NCBI RefSeq assembly: GCF_030272615.1
Contig: NW_026729309.1
Location: forward strand, 43,278-107,277
Origin: Cryptomeria japonica
Taxonomy: Eukaryota > Streptophyta > Pinopsida > Cupressales > Cupressaceae
Direction: 5' to 3'
DNA: 64,000 bases
This document shows, in pieces, positions 57,283 to 64,000 of the stretch. A model generated the notes under the pieces. It had not been told where the DNA came from and did no database searches. It saw only the letters and a list, made by a program, of their open reading frames with translations. A program made the position numbers and the translations under genes. Each line of letters begins with the position of its first letter. Within the stretch, counting starts at the first letter, position 1.

Positions 57283-60105
57283 AATTTTGATGTACATCGT
57301 GCTCTTAGAACCTCATTTCAGAGCTTGTGCCTTGAAAGCCCTAATTTTGGAACATCAAAATCAGTGTTTGGAGGCACAGCAAGGTTTCAAGAAGCAAGTC
57401 CCGATTCTAGAGTCAATAGCATTGAATTCTTATTTTGGCGCACATTGTGCTCTTAGAGTCAATAATGTTAAAATATGATTTTGGCGATAAAATCAGTGTT
57501 TTGAGGCACAACACGGTTTCAAGATGCAAGCCCCGATTCTACAGCCAGTAGCATCAAAATTCAATTTTGATACACATTGTGCTCTTAGAACCTTGTTTTA
57601 GAAATTGTGTCTCAAAAGCCCTAGTTTTTGGAGCATCAAAACCGGTTTTGGAGCTTCAAAACCGATGTTTGGAGGCATAACAAGGTTTCAAGATGCAAAT
57701 CCTGATTCTGGAGCCTGTAGCATCGAAATTTGATTTTGAGACACATCGTGCTCTTAGAACCTTGTTTTGGAGCTTATGCCTCAAAATCTTCGGTTTCGAA
57801 GCATCAAAATTGGTGTTTGGAGGCACAACAATCTTTCAAGACGCGAGTCCTATTCCGGAGCCTGTAGTGTCAAAACGTGATTTTGATGCAAGTCATGCTG
57901 TTAGAACCTCATTTCCGAGCGTGTGGGTTGAAAGCTCCAGTTTCAAAACATCAAAATCAATGTTTAAAGGTACAATAAGGTTTCAAGACACATGTCCATA
58001 TTCTCAAGCTGATAGTGTCAAAACACGAGCCCCTGTTCGGAGCCTGTAGCGGTCAAAATTCCATTTTGACTCACATCATTCTCTTAGAAGTTCATTTCGG
58101 AGATTGTGCCTCGAAAGACCCAGTTTTGGACCATCAAAATCAATGTTTGAAGGCACAACAAGGTTTCAAAATGCATGTCCACGATTCTAGAGTCAATAGC
58201 GTCAAAATCTGATTTTACTGCCCATCATGCTCTTAGAACATCATTTCGAAGATTGTGCCTTGAAAGCCCCGGTTTCAAAGCATCAAAATCAGTCTTTTGA
58301 GACACAACAAGGTTTCAAGATGCAAGTACTGATTTTGGAGCCTATAGTGTCAAAATTTGATTTTGATGCAGACCGTGCTCTTGGAACCTTGTTTTGGAGC
58401 TTATGCCTCAAAATCTTTGGTTTCGAAGCATCGAAATTGGTGTGTGGAGGCACAATAAGCTATCAAGACGCAAGTCCCTATTCCAGAGCCTATAGTGCGA
58501 AAACGTGATTTTGATGCACATCGTTCTCTTAGAACCTCATTTCGGAGAGTGTGGCTCAAAAGCTCCAGTGTCAAAACATCAAAACTGGTGTTTGGAGGCA
58601 CAACAAGCTTTAAAGATGCAAGTCCCTATTCCGGAGCCTGTAGTGTCAAAATGTGATTTTGATGCACATCGTGCTCTTAGAACCTCGTTTCAGAGCGTGT
58701 GCCTCGTAAGCTCCAGTTTCAAAACATCAAAATCAATGTTTAAAGCCACAACAAGGTTTCAAGACACAAGTCCCGATTCTCAGAGTTGACAGCGTCGAAA
58801 ACATGATTTTGACAAACATGGTGTTCTTAGAACCTCATTTCGGAGGTCCTGACCCAAAAGCCTCATTTTTGGTGAATAAAAATTAGTGTTTGGAGGCACA
58901 ATAAGGTTTCAAGACACGAGTCCCAATTCCAGTGTCTGGTAGCATTGTAACACAATTCTGATGTATGTCGTGCTCTTAGAACCTCTTTAGAACGCAATTT
59001 TGGAAAATCAAAATCAATGTTTTGAGGCACAACAAGGTTTCAAGAAGCAAGTCCCTTTTCCGGAACCTGTAGCGTCAAAAGTCCTTTTTGATGCACATCA
59101 TTCTCTTAGAAGCTCATTTCAGAGCTTGTGCCTCGAAAGACCCAGTTTTGGAGCATCAAAATCAATGTTTAGAGACACAACAAGGTTTCAAGATGCAAGT
59201 CCCGATACTAGATTCAATAGTGTCCAAAATCTGATTTTGGCACACATCGTGCTCTTATAACCTCATTTCAAAGCTTGTGCCTTGAAAGCCCCAGTTTTGG
59301 AGTATCAAAATCAGTGTTTTGAGGCACAACAAGGTTTTAAGATGCAAGCCCCGATTCTAGAGCTAGTAGCATCAAAACTCAATTTTGATGCACATTGTTT
59401 TCTTAGAACCCTGTTCTAGAATTTTGGCTCAGAAGCCCCAGTTTTGGAGCATAAAAATCGATGTTTGGAGGCACAACAAGGTTTCAAGATGCAAGTCCTA
59501 ATTATGGAGCCGGGGTAGCGTCAAAATTTGGTTTTGCCGCACATCGTGCTCTTAGAACCTTGTTTTGGAGGTTATGCCTCAAAATCTTCAGTTTCGAAGA
59601 ATCAAAATTGGTGTTTGGAGACACAACAAGCTTTTCAAGATGCAAGTCCCTATTCCGGAGCCTGTAGTGTCAAAACGTAATTTTGATGCACATCATGCCC
59701 TTAGAACCTTGTTTTGGAGCGTGTGGCTCAAAAGCTGCAGTTTCAAAACATCAAAATCAATGTTTAAAGGCACAACAACTTTTCAAGACACAAGTCCCGA
59801 TTCTCAAGCTGATAACATCAAAACATGATTGTGACTAACATCAAAATCAATGTTTTCAGTGCACAACAAGGTTTCAAGATGCAAGCTCCGATTCTAGAGC
59901 CAGCATAAAATTCAATTTTGATGTACATTTGATTCTGGAGCCGGGTAGTGTCAAAATTTGATTTTGTCAAAATGTTGATTTTGAGACACATCGTCCTCTT
60001 AGAACCTTTTTTTGGAACTTATGCCTCAAAATCTTTGGTTTTGAAGCATCAAAATTGGTGTTTGGAGGCACAACAAGCTTTCAAGATGCAACTCCCTATT
60101 CAATT
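57283..60105 (+). repeat. Monomer map, right arm part 10
   Basis: Monomer starts: D57283 (joins E tail), F-prime about 57433, G-prime about 57563, A about 57733, B about 57881 (joins D tail at CACGAGCCCCTG), E about 58065, F about 58211 (joins G tail), A about 58359, B about 58507 with A-tail graft, B about 58655, C about 58805, D remnant about 58960, E about 59087, F about 59235, G about 59381, A about 59530, B about 59681, C about 59827 (12 bp), F/G scraps, A about 59967 (preceded by a duplicated boundary at 59,950-59,980). Single-base insertions become frequent from about 58 kb. Confidence 0.8.
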
Positions 60106-63100
60106 TTGACGCACATCATTCTCTTAGAAGCTCATTTCAGAGCTTGTGCCTCAAAAGATCCAGTTTTAGAGTATCAAATTCAATGTGTGGAGGCACAACA
60201 ACGTTTGAAGATGTAAGTGTCAATTCTAGAGTCAATAGCGTGAAAATCTGATTTTGGTGCAAGTCCCGATTCTAGAGTAAATAGCGTCAAAATCTTATTT
60301 TAGCGTACATCATGCTCTTAGAATTCTCATTTCAAAGCCTGTGCCTCGAAAGCCCCTGGCTTTTGCAGCATCCAAATTTGTGTTTTGAGGCAGAACAAGG
60401 TTTCAAGATGCAAGCTCCAATTCTAGAGCAAGTAGCATCAAAATTCAATTTTGATGCACATTGTGCTCTTCGAACCCTGTTTTAAAAATTGTGCCTCAAA
60501 AGCCCCAACTTTGGAGCATCAAAATCAATGTTTTGGAGAGACAACAATGTTTTAAGATGCAAGTCCTGATTCTAGAGCCAGTAACGTCAAAATTTTATTT
60601 TAACGCACATCGTGCTCTTTAGAACCTTGTTTTGGAGCTTATGCCCTCAAAATCTTCGGTTTCGAAGCATCAAAATTAGTGTTTGGAGGCACAACAACCT
60701 TTTCAAGATGCAACTCCCTATTTCAGAGCCTAACAGTGTCAAAACATGATTTTGATGCACATCGTACTCTTCGAACCTCGTTTGAGAGCGTTTGGCTCGA
60801 AAGCTCCAGTTTCAAAACATCAAAAGCAATGTTTAAAGGCACAACAACGTTTCAAGTCATTAGTGCCAATTCCACAGTCGGTTAGCATCAAAACACAATT
60901 TTGATGTACATCGTGCTACCTCTTTTCGGAGCTTGTGCCTTGAAAGCCCTAATTTTGCGAACATCAAAATCGATGTTTTAAGGCACAAAAAGGTTTCAAG
61001 AAGCAAGTCCCTATTCCGGAGCCTGTGGCGTCAAAATTCCATTTTGACGCACATCATTCTCTTAGAAGCTCATTTCGGAGCTTGAGCCTTGAAAGACCTG
61101 GTTTTGGAGTATCAAAATCAATGTTTGGAGGCACAACAGGGTTTCAAGATACAAGTCCCGATTCTAAAGTCAATAGTGTCAAAAATCTGATTTTGGCGCA
61201 CATTGTGCTCTTAGAACCTCATTTTGAAGCTTGTGGCTCGAAAGCCTTGGTTTCGAAGTATCAAAAATCAGTGTTTTGAGGCACAACAATGTAGCAAGAT
61301 GCAAGTCCCGATTCTAGAGTCAATAGTGTCAAATCTGATTTTGGCGCACATCGTGTTCTTAGAACCTCATTTCGTAGCTTGTACCTCGAAAGCCCCGGTT
61401 TTTTAGCATCAAAATTAGTGTTTTGAGGCACAACAAGGTTTCAAGATGCAAGCCCCGATTTAAGAGCCAGGTAGCATCAAAATTTAATTTTGATGGAAAT
61501 TATGCTCTTAGAACCCCTGTTTTAGAAATTGTGCCTCAAAAGCTCTAGTTTTGGATCTCCAAAATTGATTTTTTGAAAGGCACAACAAGGTTTCTTGATG
61601 CAAGTCCTAATTCTGGAGCCGATAGCATCAAAATTTGATTTTGAGGCACATGACACTCTTGGAACCTTGTTTCAGAGTTTATGCCCTCAAAATCTTTGGT
61701 TTCAAAGAATCAAAATTGGTGTTTGGAGGCACAGCGAGCTTTCAAGACGTAAGTCCCTATTCTGGAGCTTGTAGTGTCAAAACGTTATTTTGATGCACAT
61801 AGTGCTGTTAGAACCTCATTTTAGCGTCAAAATTCAAACCTCATTTTGGAGCCTGTAGCGTCAAAATGGAATTTTCATGCACATCATTATCTTAGAAGCT
61901 CATTTCAGAGCTTGTGCCTCGAAAGACCTATTTTTGGAGCATCAAAATCAATGTTTGGAGGCACAACAAGGTTTGAAGATGCTAGTCTCGACTTCTAGAG
62001 TCAATAGCGTCAAAATCTTATTTTGGCACACATCGTGCTCTTAGAACCTCATTTCGAAGCTTGTGCCTCGAAAGCCCTGGTTTTCAGAGCATCAAAATCA
62101 GTGTTTTGAGGCACAACAAGGTTTCGAGATGCAAGCCTCAATTCTAGAACCAGTAGCATCAAAATTCAATTTTGATGCACATTGTGCTATCAGAACCCCT
62201 ATTTTAGAAAGTGTGCCTCAATAGCCCCAGTTTTGGGAGCATCAAAATCGATGTTTGGAGGCACAAAAAGGTTTTCAAAATGCAAGTCATGCTCTCAGAA
62301 CCTCATTTCAAAACATCAAAATCAATGTTGATGCACATCGTGCTCTCAGAACCTCGTTTCGAAGCATGTGGCTCAAAAGCTCCAATTTCAAAACATCAAA
62401 ATCAAAGTTTAAAGGCACAACAAGGTTTTAAGACACAAGCCCCGATTCTCAAGCTGATAGCGTCAAAACATGATTTTGACAAACGTGGCGTTCTTGGAAC
62501 CCTATTCCAGAGGTTGTGCCTCAAAAAGCCTCGTTTTCGGAGCATAAAAATTAGTGTTTGGAGCAGAACAAGGTTTCAAGACACAAGTCCCAATTCCAGA
62601 GTCTGAAGCATCAAAACGCAATTTTGATGTACATCGTGCTCTTAGAACATCATTTCGAAGCTTGTGCCTTGAAAGCCCTGATTTTGGAAAATCAAAATCA
62701 ATGTTTTGAGGCACAACAAGTTTTCAAGAAACAAGTCCATATTCCCGAGCCTGTAGCATCCATTTTAATGCACATCATTCTTTTAGAAGCTCATTTCGCA
62801 GCTTGTGCCTTGAAAGACCCAGTTTTGGAGCATCAAAATCAATATTTGGAGGCACAACAAGGTTTCAAAAGCAAGTCTCGATTGTAGAGTCAATAGCGTC
62901 AAATTCTGATTTTCACGCACATCATACTCTTAGAACCTTATTTTGAAACTTGTGCCTCGAAAGCCCCCATTTCGGAGCATCAAAATCAGTGTTTTGAAGC
63001 AAAACAAGGTTCCAAGATGCAAGCCCCGATTCGAGAGCCAGTAGCATCACAATTCAATTTTGATGCTCTTAGAAACTGTTTTAGGAAACTGTGCCTCAAC

Positions 63101-64000
63101 AGCCCCAGTTTTAGAGAATGAAATACGATGTTTGGAGGAACAACAAGGTTTCAAGATGCAAGTCCTGATTCTGGAGCCGGTAGAGTCAAAATTTGATTTT
63201 GATGCACATCGTGTTCTTAGAACCCTTGTTTTGGAGCTTATGCCTCAAAATCTTTGGTTTTGAATCATCAAAATTGGTGTTTGGAGTCACAGCAAGATTT
63301 CAAGAGGCAAGTCCCTATTCGGAGCCTGTAGTGTCAAAATCTTCGGTTTTGAAGAATCAAAATTGGTGTTTGGAGGAACAACAAGCTTTCAAGATGCGAG
63401 TCCCTATTTCGGATCCTGTAGTATTTAAAACGTGATTTTGATGCACATCATGCTCTTTAGAACCTCGTTTCAGATCGTGTGGGTCGAAAGCTCCAGTTTC
63501 AAAACATTAAAATCAATGTTTAAAGGCACAAGTCCCGATTCTCAAGCTAATTGCATCAAAACACGATTTTGACAAACATGGTGTTCTTAGAACTTCATTT
63601 TGGAGGTTGTGCCTCAAAAGGCCTCCTTTTTGGAGAATAAAAATCTAATGTTTGGAGGCACAATAAGGTTTCCAGACACAAGTCCCAATTCCACTAGTCA
63701 GTAGCTTTAAAATGCAATTTTGATGTACATCGTGCTCTTAGAACCTCATTTCAGAACTTGTGCCTTGAAAGCCCTTATTTTGGAACATCAAAATCAGTGT
63801 TTGGAGGCCACAACGAGGTTTCAAGAAACAAGTCTATATTCTGGAGCCTGTAGCGTCAAAATTTCATTTTGATGCACATTACTCTCTTAGAAGCTCATTT
63901 CGGAGCTTGTGCCTCGAAAGACCCAGTTTTGGAGCATCAAAATCAATGTTTGGAGGCACAACAAATTTTCAAGATGCAAGTCCCGATTCTAGAATCAATA
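60106..64000 (+). repeat. Monomer map, right arm part 11 (window edge)
   Basis: Monomer starts: E about 60106, F scrap about 60250, F about 60296, G about 60444, A about 60597, B about 60749 (joins C tail), D about 60897, E about 61043, F about 61192, second F about 61338, G about 61489, A about 61636, B about 61791 (cut), E about 61870, F about 62023, G about 62167 (breaks into B), B about 62320, C about 62473, D about 62620, E about 62763, F about 62913, G about 63056, A about 63198 (holds an internal duplication of about 85-90 bp), B about 63436, C about 63565, D about 63717, E about 63867, running off the edge. Confidence 0.8.

Larger units (their letters stand above)
29624..64000 (+). 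repeat. Satellite HOR array, right arm (plus orientation)
   Basis: The heptameric array resumes in plus orientation and runs off the right edge. Type order and the 148-bp register are as in the left arm. It holds at least four segmental duplications of 0.3-4 kb, a pocket of divergent monomers at 51.3-51.7 kb, and a final 6 kb enriched in single-base insertions. No non-satellite insertion and no gene is visible in these 34 kb. Confidence 0.97.

Noticed and set aside
1-64000. Dozens of open frames of 60-200 codons on both strands, some with similar peptides, which could suggest a multigene family of small proteins
   Set aside because: They are in overlapping frames and both orientations, follow the 148-bp period, end where the frame meets TGA at monomer boundaries, and show no start context, introns, signal peptide or domain. 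They are satellite by-products.
1-64000. CRISPR array
   Set aside because: There are no short identical repeats separated by unique spacers of even length; the whole 148-bp unit repeats without spacers and the sequence looks eukaryotic.
1-64000. CENP-B box in the monomers
   Set aside because: I looked for a TTCG...CGGG arrangement. Words such as GTTTCGGAGC occur in F monomers, but without the required spacing and second half.
1-64000. Telomeric repeats, rRNA spacer repeats, tRNA or other structured RNA genes
   Set aside because: No TTTAGGG-like runs, rRNA-like blocks or tRNA cloverleaf motifs were found in either strand by reading.

Overview
This window is not a gene cluster. Apart from one transposon remnant, all 64 kb is a tandem satellite array. 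The basic monomer is 148 bp. Seven diverged monomer types, which I call A to G (my own labels), follow each other in fixed order to make a higher-order repeat (HOR) of 7 x 148 = 1,036 bp. The clearest intact heptamer is at 10,395-11,430, where every monomer is exactly 148 bp. About 60 HOR equivalents are present. Many are damaged by deletions, hybrid monomers and local duplications.

Layout: a left arm (1-8,782) carries the array in the orientation I call plus. The middle 20.8 kb (8,783 to about 29,623) carries the same array inverted. A right arm (about 29,624-64,000) is plus again. The two orientation switches are a tail-to-tail junction at about 8,782 and a head-to-head junction at about 29,623. 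Inside the inverted part lies a solo LTR of an LTR retrotransposon (17,411-18,451), bounded by a perfect 5-bp target duplication CTAAG. It is the only clearly non-satellite sequence I see.

Organism: the solo LTR has a G-run followed by GTGAATCAG near its 5' end and an ACGTGGAAACCC / GGGAAAAACTACGG block. That style is familiar from plant LTR retrotransposons. With a long HOR satellite, this suggests heterochromatin (pericentromeric, centromeric or knob-like) of a seed plant, perhaps a large-genome gymnosperm. The plant call is moderately supported, the gymnosperm call weakly.

No protein-coding, rRNA, tRNA or CRISPR feature can be supported. Many 60-130-codon open frames exist on both strands, but they follow from the repeat. 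148 = 3 x 49 + 1, so a reading frame shifts by one at each monomer; two of the three frames are usually open and the third is closed by TGA at the monomer boundary. This yields recurrent open frames of about 97 codons.

The most interesting structure is: the strict 148-bp (nucleosome-sized) register; a dyad (TCAAAA...TTTTGA) at each monomer boundary plus a second inverted repeat (TTGTGCCTC...GAGGCACAA) inside it; the 20.8-kb inversion, with blocks in the inverted part reappearing as reverse complements in the right arm; several 1-4 kb segmental duplications inside the array; a pocket of monomers fitting none of the seven types (51.3-51.7 kb, with a relative at 50.47 kb); and a rise in single-base insertions in the last 6 kb. 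Monomer coordinates were counted by eye: most are good to a few bases, those marked 'about' to roughly 10.
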